Shown here in pieces: positions 41,534 through 50,334 of a stretch of 64,000 nucleotides of DNA. Both the position numbers and the translations under genes were made by a program. A model generated the notes under the pieces. That model had not been told where the DNA came from and did no database searches. It was given only the letters and a program-made list of their open reading frames with translations. The stretch comes from Pseudomonas oryzicola (lineage in GTDB: Bacteria; Pseudomonadota; Gammaproteobacteria; Pseudomonadales; Pseudomonadaceae). Location: assembly GCF_014269185.2 (NCBI RefSeq), contig NZ_JABWRZ020000001.1, positions 273,001-337,000 of the forward strand, given 5' to 3'. Numbering within the stretch: position 1 is the stretch's first letter; each line of letters starts with the position of its first letter.

Positions 41534-41688
41534 GGGACGGTCCTTCTTCCTGGGGCGATCAACGAAGGGCGATTCTGAGGCTTTGGTCAACTTTGCACAA
41601 AAGGATAAAAGCGATCGTTGGCATGAGTGTGAGTCATGCATATATGCTCATCGGTGATCCGTTTGCAGCCCTACATGGCAGGTGCCTC

Positions 41689-42615
41689 ATGTCTCGTCAG
41701 CTCCCTCCGTTGTATGCCCTGCGCGCATTTGAAGCCGCCGCCCGGCTGAGCTCGTTCACCCGTGCTGGTGAGGAGCTGTCGATCACCCAGAGCGCGATCA
41801 GCCGGCATATCCGCACACTGGAAGACCATTTCGCCTGTCGCCTGTTCGTGCGCAATGGCCGCAGCCTGCAACTGACCGAAGCGGCGCGGGTGTTGCTGCC
41901 CGGCGTGCGAGAAGGCTTCGCCGCGCTGGAGCGGGCCTGCGATACCTTGCGTGGCGAAGACGGCATCCTGCGCATGAAGGCACCTTCGACCCTGACCATG
42001 CGCTGGCTGCTGGCGCGGCTGAGCCGGTTCCGGCACCTGCAACCCGGCAATGAAGTGCAACTGACCAGTGCCTGGATGGACGTTGACCATGTGGACTTCA
42101 GCAACGAGCCGTTCGACTGTGCGGTGTTGCTCAGTGACGGCGTGTTCCCGCCAGACTGGGAGGTGCGCCGGTTGTTTGCCGAGCTGCTGATACCGGTAGG
42201 GGCGCCGGACCTGCTCGAGGATGGCCCCTGGGACGAACGACGGCTGGCCGGTATCGAGCTGCTGCACCCGACGCCAGACAAGCGCGACTGGCGCGCCTGG
42301 CTCGAACGCATGGGGCTCGGCGACCAGGTTTCGCTCAAGGGCGGGCAGGTGTTCGATACCTTGGAGCTCGGCATGATCGCGGCCGCGCGCGGCTATGGCA
42401 TCTCCATGGGAGACCTGTTGATGGTTGCCGAGGACGTGGCACAGGGGCGCCTCAGCCTGCCCTGGCCGACCGCCGTCCCCAGTGGCATGGACTACTACAT
42501 GGTGTGGCCGCGCACCCGCCCGGGCGGGGAGCGCTTGCGGCGCCTGAGCCGGTTCCTGCAGGACGAAGCGGCGGCGGTGGATCTGCCCGATGTGCAGATC
42601 CTGCCGGCGCTCTGA
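41689..42615 (+). CDS. LysR-family regulator, GcvA-like
   Basis: The 308-residue protein starts MSRQLPPLYALRAFEAAARL, with a helix-turn-helix (SFTRAGEELSITQSAISRHI, about 22-41) typical of the GcvA/AmpR subgroup and an effector domain from about residue 90. It is divergent from the MATE gene and upstream of the chemoreceptor gene on the same strand. Either could be a target; the sequence does not tell. AGGTG precedes the ATG. Confidence 0.88.
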   Translation: MSRQLPPLYALRAFEAAARLSSFTRAGEELSITQSAISRHIRTLEDHFACRLFVRNGRSLQLTEAARVLLPGVREGFAALERACDTLRGEDGILRMKAPSTLTMRWLLARLSRFRHLQPGNEVQLTSAWMDVDHVDFSNEPFDCAVLLSDGVFPPDWEVRRLFAELLIPVGAPDLLEDGPWDERRLAGIELLHPTPDKRDWRAWLERMGLGDQVSLKGGQVFDTLELGMIAAARGYGISMGDLLMVAEDVAQGRLSLPWPTAVPSGMDYYMVWPRTRPGGERLRRLSRFLQDEAAAVDLPDVQILPAL

Positions 42616-42782
42616 ATGGCAGACGCAAAGGTTTGCGAATATCCCGGTCCGGCACTCAAGTATTCCACGGCGACGCCGATCAAGTGGCACCAGCGTCCCG
42701 GAAGAGGGCGCGCTTCCCGACGACAACAAGTGGGTGGCCCACGTGATCAGGACGATCCCGGCCTCTTGCCAGGAGCTTGACC

Positions 42783-44681
42783 ATGTCTCAACCGCGTGCC
42801 CGAATCGCCTCGCAACTGGGGCTTGCCCTCGCCATCGTGCTGGCACTGGTGATTTCCGGCAGTACCCTGTTCGCTTTGCGCTCGCTGGACGATGCCAACC
42901 TCGCCACCCGCCAGGCCCACCTGGCCAGCGAGGCGCGTTTGCTGGCCGACCAGCTCGACACTTTCCACGGCTCGCTCAAGGACAACACCCAGCGCCTCAG
43001 CGGCCTGTTCGAGCGGCGCTTCGCCTCGGGCCTGTCGCTGCATGCGGGCGAGACCGTGCAGGTCGCCGGCCAGGCCACGCCTGCCCTGTACCTGGGTAAC
43101 CAGCTGCTGAACAACGACTTCCAGCTGGTCGACGATTTCCAGCAGATGACCGCCGGCATCGCCACACTGTTCGTGCGTAGCGGTGACGATTTCGTGCGCA
43201 TCAGCACCAACCTGAAGAAACAGGACGGCAGCCGTGCCATTGGTACTCTGCTCGATCGCCAGCACCCGGCCTATGCCCGGTTGCTGGCCGGGCAGATGTA
43301 TGTGGGCCGCGCCGTGCTGTTCGAGCGCAACTACATGACCCGCTATGTGCCGGTGAGCGACGCCAGCGGTCAGGTAATCGCCGTGCTGTTCGTCGGCTTC
43401 GACTACACCGACGCGCAGAATGCCCAGTTCGCCAACCTGGCGCGCTTCCGCATCGGGCAGACCGGCTCGTTGGCCTTGCGCGACGAAAAGGGCGCCTGGC
43501 TGGTGCCGCCGGCCAATGCCGACCAGCCGTTGTACAGCGCCACCGCTCCTTTCGCCGAAGGGCCCTGGACGGTGGTCGCCAGTATGCCGATGGCAGAAAT
43601 CCGTGAAGTGACCTGGAGCGTTGGCCTGCGCCTGGCCATCGGCAGCCTTCTGGCGATGCTGCTGGCTGTTGCTGCCACGTTGTGGCTGTTGCGCCGCAAG
43701 TTGCGCCCGCTGGACGACCTGGTGCGCCAGGCAGAAGCGCTTGGGGCGGGAGACCTGGGGGCGCGCCTGAGCGTGACCAGCGATGACGAGATCGGGCAGC
43801 TGGCCCGCAGCTTCAACAAGATGGGGGAAGCACTGGCGACCATGGTCGAGCACATCCGCGGTGCCTCCGAGCAGGTCAGTACCCGTGCACGCTCGCTGGC
43901 GGGCCTGTCGGCCGGTGCGTGCGAGGGCATGGACCAGCAATCCGGCGAGATCACCAGCATGGCTGGCGCGGTGGAAGAGTTCAGCGCCACCTCGATGAAC
44001 ATCGCCGACAACATGGCCGGCACCGAGCGCATGGCTCGTGACAACGCCCAGCAGACCCGCATCGGTCGCAATGCCATGGACGAGGCGTCGCGCTCGCTGA
44101 CGCAGATTGCCGAGGCGCTCGGCGGTACCGCCACGGTGATGGACAGCCTGGGCGCCCGCTCGCAGGAAATCGGCGGCATCATCAGCGTGATCACCGCCAT
44201 TGCCGAGCAGACCAACCTGCTGGCGTTGAATGCCGCCATCGAGGCGGCCCGTGCGGGCGAGCAGGGGCGTGGCTTTGCCGTGGTGGCCGATGAGGTGCGA
44301 GGGCTGGCTGCGCGCACCCGTCAGGCCACGGACGAGATTTCCAGCATGATCACCAGCATCCAGCAGCAGACCGGGCATGCCATCACCACGCTGGAGCAAG
44401 GCAACCAGCTGATGCAGGAAGGCCTGGAACGCAACGACAAGGTAGCCCAGGCGTTGGCGCGTATCGACGAGCAGAGCCGTGCGGCCGGTGAGCAGTTTGC
44501 CGTGATCAGTACGGCGACCCAGGAGCAGAGCAGCACGGCGACGGTGCTCAGCCGCAACCTGCAGAGCATTGCCCAGGCCAACGGCGAACAACGCGAGGTG
44601 GCCAATGAACTGGCGTTCACCGCGCGTGAACTGGAAGGGTTGGCGGCGCAGCTGCGTCAGGAAGTGGACCGCTTCCGCTGA
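42783..44681 (+). CDS. methyl-accepting chemotaxis protein with double-Cache type periplasmic domain
   Basis: The 632-residue receptor has a first membrane helix (about 9-31), a periplasmic domain (about 32-275) that resembles the Cache_3-Cache_2 type, a second helix (about 277-299), HAMP (about 300-355) and a signalling domain. The hairpin tip [20 protein letters not shown] and [20 protein letters not shown] are intact. Such Cache receptors often sense organic acids; the ligand is unknown here. The ATG follows AGGAG by 7 bases. It is a stand-alone gene after a LysR regulator. Confidence 0.93.
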   Translation: MSQPRARIASQLGLALAIVLALVISGSTLFALRSLDDANLATRQAHLASEARLLADQLDTFHGSLKDNTQRLSGLFERRFASGLSLHAGETVQVAGQATPALYLGNQLLNNDFQLVDDFQQMTAGIATLFVRSGDDFVRISTNLKKQDGSRAIGTLLDRQHPAYARLLAGQMYVGRAVLFERNYMTRYVPVSDASGQVIAVLFVGFDYTDAQNAQFANLARFRIGQTGSLALRDEKGAWLVPPANADQPLYSATAPFAEGPWTVVASMPMAEIREVTWSVGLRLAIGSLLAMLLAVAATLWLLRRKLRPLDDLVRQAEALGAGDLGARLSVTSDDEIGQLARSFNKMGEALATMVEHIRGASEQVSTRARSLAGLSAGACEGMDQQSGEITSMAGAVEEFSATSMNIADNMAGTERMARDNAQQTRIGRNAMDEASRSLTQIAEALGGTATVMDSLGARSQEIGGIISVITAIAEQTNLLALNAAIEAARAGEQGRGFAVVADEVRGLAARTRQATDEISSMITSIQQQTGHAITTLEQGNQLMQEGLERNDKVAQALARIDEQSRAAGEQFAVISTATQEQSSTATVLSRNLQSIAQANGEQREVANELAFTARELEGLAAQLRQEVDRFR

Positions 44682-44708
44682 AACCGCAGGGGCCGCTTGG
44701 CGGCCCTG

Positions 44709-44789
44709 TCGCCGGCAAGCCAGCGCCTGCCTCGACCGCATCAATCTGATGCCTTGTGCAGGTACCTGTGGGAGCCGGCTTGCCGATAA
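44709..44789. repeat. inverted REP pair, second variant
   Basis: TCGCCGGCAAGCCAGCGCC (44709) and TGTGGGAGCCGGCTTGCCG (44767) form an inverted pair between the chemoreceptor and hglS, which converge. Confidence 0.75.
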
Positions 44790-44801
44790 GGACCTCGAAC
44801 C

Positions 44802-46196
44802 TTACATCGAGCCCAGGTTCAACGCCTGCGCACAGGCCTGCAGCGACCGCCGCTCGCTCAGCGCATACAAGGCCAGCTCATCCTGCACCTGCATGCCCAG
44901 CGCCGCTTCGAACGCATCACGGTTGGCATTGCTGCCGTACTCGGCATGCGCATCGTCACCCAGGTTGGACTGGAAGATCCCCGCCGCACTCACCGGCAGG
45001 AAGTCCTCGTAAACCAGCGCTTCGTAGTGCACGTGGCCAGCTTCGATCAGCCCTTCCAGGGTGCTCGGACGGTCATCCTGGTCACGCGCGGCCAAGCCTT
45101 TCTCGGTGGCGAAGTAACGGAAGTACGCCAGCCCCTGCTGGCGCATCTGTGCCAGGTCGTCCGGGAATTCGGCAAAGGTGTCCTTCAGCAGCGCCATGTA
45201 GCGTTCGGCATTGGCCTCGGCCGGCACGCCGCCCAGGGCAGCCCGAGTGGCATCGAGCAGCTTGTCGTACAGTTGGCGGCCTTTCGGCGTCAGGGCTGCA
45301 CCGCGCTGCTCGATTTCACCGAAGCGCGCGGTGTGGCTGCCTTCGCTGCCCTGCTGGTCGCTGAAGGCGACCTTTTCCTGCAGGGCCTTGAAGCTGGTCT
45401 GGCGCAGCAGGATCGGGTGGCGACGGGTGGGCGGGCCTTCGACCACGGCCTTCGGCGGGATGCCCTTGGCCGGCATGCCGGCCTGGATCGCATCGATGTC
45501 CAGCGTGCGCGGGGTCAGGTGGTTGATATGCGGGCCCTTGAAGGCCACCACGTCGGCGATCAGGCGATGCTGGTCGTGCAACTGCTGGTACTGCTCGGCA
45601 GTGACGGTAGCGTCATGGTGCCAGCGGAAGGTGTGCAGCGCTTCCTGCACGAATGCCTCGGCATCTGCGGCGTTCAGGCCACCGTCACGTTCGCACTGGG
45701 CAATCAGTTCAAGGGCGCGGTCGGTGAAGATCTTGCGCTTGGCCAGGATGCTTTCCGCCAGCGCGCGCAGCTGCGGGTTGTCGATCAGTTCCAGGCGCAG
45801 CAGCGAGGTGAACACGCGGAACGGGCTGACGTGCAGCGATTGCTCGTGCACCGCGCGGAAGGCGGTGGAGTGAACCGGCACGCCGGCGGAGCTGAGGTCG
45901 TAGTAGCCGACCGGTTGCATGCCCATCACCGCGAACAGGCGGGCAATGGTTGCCAGTTCTTGCGCAGTGCCGACGCGGATCGCCCCGTGGCGCTCCTGGT
46001 CCAGCCGTTCGATCTCGCCAGTCCAGCGCAGGGCCTCGGCGACTTCGGGTTGCCGGGCCATGACCTGCTGGTTGATTTCGCTCACCAGCTCCAGCAGCGT
46101 GCCGTACAGGGGCACTTCCTGTTTGTACATGAGCGACATGGCGGCAGAGAACTGCGCGCGAATGTTGTCGGGGCTGACGAAATCGTGGGCGGGCAT
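44802..46196 (-). CDS. hglS: D-2-hydroxyglutarate synthase HglS (DUF1338, 2-oxoadipate hydroxylating decarboxylase)
   Basis: HglS converts 2-oxoadipate to D-2-hydroxyglutarate using Fe(II) and O2, linking D-lysine breakdown to the TCA cycle. The 464-residue product, starting MPAHDFVSPDNIRAQFSAAM, equals the P. putida enzyme in length. Counting from that Met puts the metal ligands where the family has them: His70 (QERHGAIRVG), His226 (PHINHLTPR) and Glu294 (ARFGEIEQRG). Arg74 and Val402/Ser403 (FLPVSAAG), reported as substrate-pocket residues, are also present. AGGAAG precedes the ATG. It lies next to a LysR gene and amaB/amaA for L-pipecolate, the other lysine branch. Confidence 0.95.
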   Translation of the reverse strand: MPAHDFVSPDNIRAQFSAAMSLMYKQEVPLYGTLLELVSEINQQVMARQPEVAEALRWTGEIERLDQERHGAIRVGTAQELATIARLFAVMGMQPVGYYDLSSAGVPVHSTAFRAVHEQSLHVSPFRVFTSLLRLELIDNPQLRALAESILAKRKIFTDRALELIAQCERDGGLNAADAEAFVQEALHTFRWHHDATVTAEQYQQLHDQHRLIADVVAFKGPHINHLTPRTLDIDAIQAGMPAKGIPPKAVVEGPPTRRHPILLRQTSFKALQEKVAFSDQQGSEGSHTARFGEIEQRGAALTPKGRQLYDKLLDATRAALGGVPAEANAERYMALLKDTFAEFPDDLAQMRQQGLAYFRYFATEKGLAARDQDDRPSTLEGLIEAGHVHYEALVYEDFLPVSAAGIFQSNLGDDAHAEYGSNANRDAFEAALGMQVQDELALYALSERRSLQACAQALNLGSM

Positions 46197-46302
46197 CGCT
46201 AGCTTCCTGGTTGGGTTCGGACGCTTACATGAAAGCGGGGAATGCACTTGGCTTACAAGCGAAAAAAAGTGGGTGTGTCATTCCTTTTTTGATCGACCTA
46301 AA

Positions 46303-46320
46303 GGGCCGCAAAGCGGCCCC
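46303..46320. terminator. hairpin between the LysR gene and hglS
   Basis: GGGCCGCAAAGCGGCCC has a 7-bp stem and sits just after the LysR stop codon (minus strand), upstream of hglS. Confidence 0.55.
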
Positions 46321-46327
46321 AGCAGTG

Positions 46328-47218
46328 TCAATCCTGAAGCTGCTCGCGAATCCACTCCACCAACGCCCGCACCTTGGGCACCTCCGCTGCATGCTCGGCA
46401 TACGCCAGGTAATGCGCCCCGGTACTGGGCATCGCATGGTTCCACGGCACCACCAGGCTGCCCTCGGCCAGTTCCTTCGCCGCCAGGTAGCGCGGCACCA
46501 GCGCCACCCCGCAGCCGGACTGCGCCGCGCTCAAAGCCATGTAGAACGTATCGAAGCGCGGCCCGTGGTAGGCGCTGACGCTTTCCAGGCCCAGCTCCAG
46601 AAACCATTCGTGCCACGCCTCTGGTCGCGAGGTGCTCTGTAGCAGCACCAGCTCGGCCAGTTGCCCGGCATCGACCAGTTCGCGGCCGGCCAGCAGCTCC
46701 GGCGCACATACCGGCACCACTTCTTCACCGAACAGCTCCATGCACGTAGCCCCCGGCCAGGTGCCCTGGCCATAGAAGAACACCACGTCCGCCGAACCCT
46801 GCAACAAGGCGAACGGCTCCATCTCGTTGCGGATGTCGAGGTGGATGTTGCCGTGGCGTTTGCCAAAACCCTTGAGGTGCGGGATCAGCCAGCGCACGCC
46901 GAAACTCGGCTGGGTGGCTACCTTCAATATCTCGGTCTGCTCGCCGTAGGTGAGCACGTAGCGGCTGGACATGTCGACCTGGGTGAGGATCTTGTTGACC
47001 TCGGCCAGGTACAGGCTGCCGGCTGGTGTCAGCTGCAGGCGGCGGCGGATGCGCAGGAACAGGTGGTGGCGCAGCATGTCTTCCAGTTGCGCCACCTGCT
47101 TGCTGACCGCACTCTGGGTCAGGTGCAATTCTTCGGCGGCACGGGTAAAGCTCAAATGGCGGGCTGCAGCTTCAAAGCACTGCAGGGCGGTCATGGAGGG
47201 CACCAGGCGTTTGGACAT
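46328..47218 (-). CDS. LysR-family regulator beside amaB, GcvA-like
   Basis: The 296-residue protein starts MSKRLVPSMTALQCFEAAAR with helix-turn-helix SFTRAAEELHLTQSAVSKQV (about 24-43) and the GcvA-type effector domain (MELFGEEVVPVCAPELLAGR). It is divergent from amaB with 135 bases between starts and lies upstream of hglS on the same strand. It is the obvious candidate to control both lysine branches. Its effector is not known. Confidence 0.88.
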   Translation of the reverse strand: MSKRLVPSMTALQCFEAAARHLSFTRAAEELHLTQSAVSKQVAQLEDMLRHHLFLRIRRRLQLTPAGSLYLAEVNKILTQVDMSSRYVLTYGEQTEILKVATQPSFGVRWLIPHLKGFGKRHGNIHLDIRNEMEPFALLQGSADVVFFYGQGTWPGATCMELFGEEVVPVCAPELLAGRELVDAGQLAELVLLQSTSRPEAWHEWFLELGLESVSAYHGPRFDTFYMALSAAQSGCGVALVPRYLAAKELAEGSLVVPWNHAMPSTGAHYLAYAEHAAEVPKVRALVEWIREQLQD

Positions 47219-47353
47219 AGCGGTCTCTGCGGCTCAAATCATTACCTGGCGGAATGATATGCGGAATAAAGGTCGTTTGTTGTACCTATGTGATCGGATT
47301 AATACTGACCCACATCATTTTTCCACCCCATCACCCGATGTAGGAGAAGCACA

Positions 47354-48844
47354 ATGGTTGCTGGATTGCTCGAGCGCCTTGGCGTTGCCGCCGAGGCTTA
47401 CACCCAGGGCGACTACCCTGTTCACACGCCGATCGACGGCAGCCAGATCGCCTCGGTGAAACTGCTCGGCAAGGCCGAGACCATCGCTTGCATCGACCAG
47501 GCGCAAGGCGCCTTCGAAGCCTGGCGCAGCGTGCCGGCGCCGCGCCGTGGCGAACTGGTGCGCCTGTTCGGCGAAGTGCTGCGTGAGCACAAGGCCGACC
47601 TCGGCGAGCTGGTATCGATCGAAGCCGGCAAGATCACCCAGGAAGGCCTGGGCGAAGTGCAGGAAATGATCGATATCTGCGACTTCGCCGTTGGCCTGTC
47701 GCGCCAGCTGTACGGCCTGACCATCGCTTCCGAGCGCCCTGGCCACCACATGCGTGAAACCTGGCACCCGTTGGGCGTTGTCGGTGTCATCAGTGCCTTC
47801 AACTTCCCGGTCGCGGTCTGGGCCTGGAACACCGCCCTGGCCCTGGTGGCCGGTAACTCGGTGGTGTGGAAGCCGTCGGAGAAGACCCCGTTGACCGCCC
47901 TGGCCTGCCAGGCGCTGTTCGAAAAAGCCCTGAAAGCCTTCGGTGATGCCCCGCTCGGCTTGGCGCAATTGGTGATCGGTGGCCGTGAAGCCGGCGAAGC
48001 CCTGGTCGACGACCCACGCGTACCGCTGGTCAGCGCCACTGGCAGCACCCGCATGGGCCGTGAAGTGGGCCCGCGTGTGGCAGCCCGCTTCGGCCGCAGC
48101 ATCCTGGAACTGGGCGGCAACAACGCCATGATCCTGGCCCCGAGTGCCGACCTGGACCTGGCCGTGCGCGGCATCCTGTTCTCCGCTGTCGGTACCGCTG
48201 GCCAGCGTTGCACCACCTTGCGCCGGCTGATCGTGCATCGCTCGATCAAGGACGAAGTGGTTGCCCGCGTCAAAGCCGCCTACGGCAAGGTGCGTATTGG
48301 CGACCCGCGCAAGGACAACCTGGTTGGCCCGCTGATCGACAAGCAGTCGTTCGATGCCATGCAGGGTGCGCTGGCCAAGGCCCGTGACGAAGGCGGCCAG
48401 GTGTTTGGCGGTGAGCGCCAGCTGGCTGACCAGTACCCGAACGCCTACTACGTGTCGCCTGCCATTGCCGAAATGCCGGCGCAGAGCGACGTGGTGCGCC
48501 ACGAAACCTTCGCCCCGATCCTGTACGTGCTGGCCTACGATGATTTCGAAGAGGCTCTGCGCCTGAACAACGCAGTGCCACAAGGCCTGTCGTCGTGCAT
48601 CTTCACCACCGATATCCGTGAAGCCGAGCGCTTCCAGAGTGCTTCGGGCAGCGACTGCGGTATCGCCAACGTCAACATCGGTACCAGCGGCGCCGAGATC
48701 GGCGGTGCGTTCGGTGGCGAGAAGGAAACCGGCGGTGGTCGTGAGTCCGGTTCGGACGCCTGGAAAGGCTACATGCGTCGCCAGACCAACACCGTGAACT
48801 ATTCGCGCGAGCTGCCGCTGGCGCAGGGTATCGTGTTCGACTGA
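47354..48844 (+). CDS. amaB: L-2-aminoadipate 6-semialdehyde dehydrogenase AmaB
   Basis: AmaB oxidises 2-aminoadipate semialdehyde, in equilibrium with piperideine-6-carboxylate, to L-2-aminoadipate in the L-pipecolate route from lysine. The 496-residue product starts MVAGLLERLGVAAEAYTQGD. Aldehyde dehydrogenase motifs: AFNFPVAVWAWNTALALVAG, catalytic Glu in LELGGNNAMIL, catalytic Cys in GTAGQRCTTLRR and ETFAPILYV. The ALDH7 (antiquitin)-like features fit. AGGAGA lies upstream of the ATG. A REP pair and amaA follow. Confidence 0.93.
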   Translation: MVAGLLERLGVAAEAYTQGDYPVHTPIDGSQIASVKLLGKAETIACIDQAQGAFEAWRSVPAPRRGELVRLFGEVLREHKADLGELVSIEAGKITQEGLGEVQEMIDICDFAVGLSRQLYGLTIASERPGHHMRETWHPLGVVGVISAFNFPVAVWAWNTALALVAGNSVVWKPSEKTPLTALACQALFEKALKAFGDAPLGLAQLVIGGREAGEALVDDPRVPLVSATGSTRMGREVGPRVAARFGRSILELGGNNAMILAPSADLDLAVRGILFSAVGTAGQRCTTLRRLIVHRSIKDEVVARVKAAYGKVRIGDPRKDNLVGPLIDKQSFDAMQGALAKARDEGGQVFGGERQLADQYPNAYYVSPAIAEMPAQSDVVRHETFAPILYVLAYDDFEEALRLNNAVPQGLSSCIFTTDIREAERFQSASGSDCGIANVNIGTSGAEIGGAFGGEKETGGGRESGSDAWKGYMRRQTNTVNYSRELPLAQGIVFD

Positions 48845-48881
48845 TGGATTGATGCTGCATGGCCGGGGGCCTGGCCCCCGG

Positions 48882-48964
48882 TTCGCGGGTAAACCCGCTC
48901 CCACAGGTTCTCCACTGCCCTTGAGGCCTGTGTGGGTGTCTGTGGGAGCGGGTTTAGCCGCGAA
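48882..48964. repeat. inverted REP pair between amaB and amaA
   Basis: TTCGCGGGTAAACCCGCTCC (48882) and TGTGGGAGCGGGTTTAGCC (48941) face each other in the 168-base gap. Confidence 0.88.
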
Positions 48965-49012
48965 TGGGCCGCTTTTGCGGCCCCAACAAGAACAAATCGC
49001 TGGAGCCGGGCC

Positions 49013-50299
49013 ATGTCCGAACTGCGTCAACAATGCTTGTGGGAATTCGTCACAGAACCGACCATCGCCGCCCAGGCCCTGGCTGGTGAGCACAAGGCCG
49101 ATGTCTGTGTGATCGGTGGCGGCATTACCGGCCTGTCAGCGGCCATCCACCTGCTCGAGCAGGGCAAGTCGGTGATCCTGCTGGAAGCCTGGAAAATCGG
49201 CCACGGTGGCTCCGGGCGCAACGTCGGCCTGGTCAACGCCGGTACCTGGATTCGCCCTGACGATGTCGAAGCCACCCTTGGCCTGCAGCAGGGCAGCCGC
49301 CTGAACAAGGTGCTGGGTGAGGCCCCGGCTGAAGTGTTCGCCATGATCAAGCGCCTGGGCATCGACTGCCAGGCCCAGCACAAGGGCACGCTGCACATGG
49401 CGCACAACGCCACCGGCATCGCCGACCTCGAAGCCCGCCACGAACAATGGCGCCGCCGGGGTGCCGATGTGGAGCTGCTGACCGGCGCCCAATGCCAGGA
49501 ATACTGCGGTACCGACAAGATCTCCGCTGCGCTGCTCGACCGCCGCGCCGGCACCATCAACCCCATGGGCTACACCCAGGGCCTGGCTGCTGCGGTGGCG
49601 CGCCTGGGTGGCAAGCTGTTCCAGCAGTCGTCGGTCGAGGGCCTGGCGCGTGACGGCGATGCCTGGCGGGTGAAGACCGCACGTGGTGCGGTGCGCGCCG
49701 ACAAGGTGGTGATTTCTACCGGCGCCTATACCGAGGGCGATTGGAGCAACCTGCAGAAGCAGTTCTTCCGCGGTTACTACTACCAGGTGGCGTCCAGGCC
49801 GTTGCACGGCGCTGCCGCCGACAAGGTACTGCCGCATGGCCAGGGTTCGTGGGACACCCGCACCGTGCTCAGCAGCATCCGCCGCGACGACCAGGGCCGC
49901 CTGCTGCTGGGCAGCCTCGGCCGGGTCGACAACAAGCCGGCCTGGTTCGTACGCAGCTGGGCCGACCGGATCCAGAGCCACTACTACCCCGAGCTGGGCA
50001 AGGTCGAATGGGAGATGCACTGGACCGGCTGCATCGACTTCACCCCCGACCACCTGATGCGCCTGTTCGAGCCGGCGCCGGGGCTGGTCGCTGTCACCGG
50101 GTACAACGGGCGTGGCAATACCACCGGGACCGTGATCGGCCGGGCGTTCGCCGAATTCCTGCTGAAGGGCGAGGCGGGCAGCCTGCCGATTCCGTTCTCG
50201 CCGATGAAGGGGGTGAGTGCACCCTCGCTGCGCACCGCGTTCTACGAGTCCGGGTTCTCGCTGTATCACGCGGGGCAATGCTTGAGGGTTGTGCTGTAA
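49013..50299 (+). CDS. amaA: L-pipecolate oxidase AmaA
   Basis: AmaA is an FAD enzyme that oxidises L-pipecolate to piperideine-6-carboxylate, the substrate of AmaB. The 428-residue product starts MSELRQQCLWEFVTEPTIAA. The FAD Rossmann motif is at about residues 28-45 (ADVCVIGGGITGLSAAIHLL), followed by GHGGSGRNVGLVNAGTW; the C-terminal MRLFEPAPGLVAVTGYNGRG is the second FAD-contact region. The ATG follows GGAG. Though related to the PuuB-like gene at 27109, its place next to amaB makes the pipecolate role more likely. Confidence 0.92.
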   Translation: MSELRQQCLWEFVTEPTIAAQALAGEHKADVCVIGGGITGLSAAIHLLEQGKSVILLEAWKIGHGGSGRNVGLVNAGTWIRPDDVEATLGLQQGSRLNKVLGEAPAEVFAMIKRLGIDCQAQHKGTLHMAHNATGIADLEARHEQWRRRGADVELLTGAQCQEYCGTDKISAALLDRRAGTINPMGYTQGLAAAVARLGGKLFQQSSVEGLARDGDAWRVKTARGAVRADKVVISTGAYTEGDWSNLQKQFFRGYYYQVASRPLHGAAADKVLPHGQGSWDTRTVLSSIRRDDQGRLLLGSLGRVDNKPAWFVRSWADRIQSHYYPELGKVEWEMHWTGCIDFTPDHLMRLFEPAPGLVAVTGYNGRGNTTGTVIGRAFAEFLLKGEAGSLPIPFSPMKGVSAPSLRTAFYESGFSLYHAGQCLRVVL

Positions 50300-50334
50300 G
50301 CCCTGGGTTGCGCTTGTAGGCGCGGCGGGCCGGC

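Noticed and set aside
42616..42782. Possible small gene between the LysR gene and the chemoreceptor
   Set aside because: Short frames run through this 167-base gap but lack ribosome-binding sites and similarity. It is probably the chemoreceptor promoter.
42747..44744. Long open frame antisense to the chemoreceptor gene
   Set aside because: The forward frame has intact HAMP and signalling hairpin; the reverse is His/Gly/Ala-rich shadow sequence.
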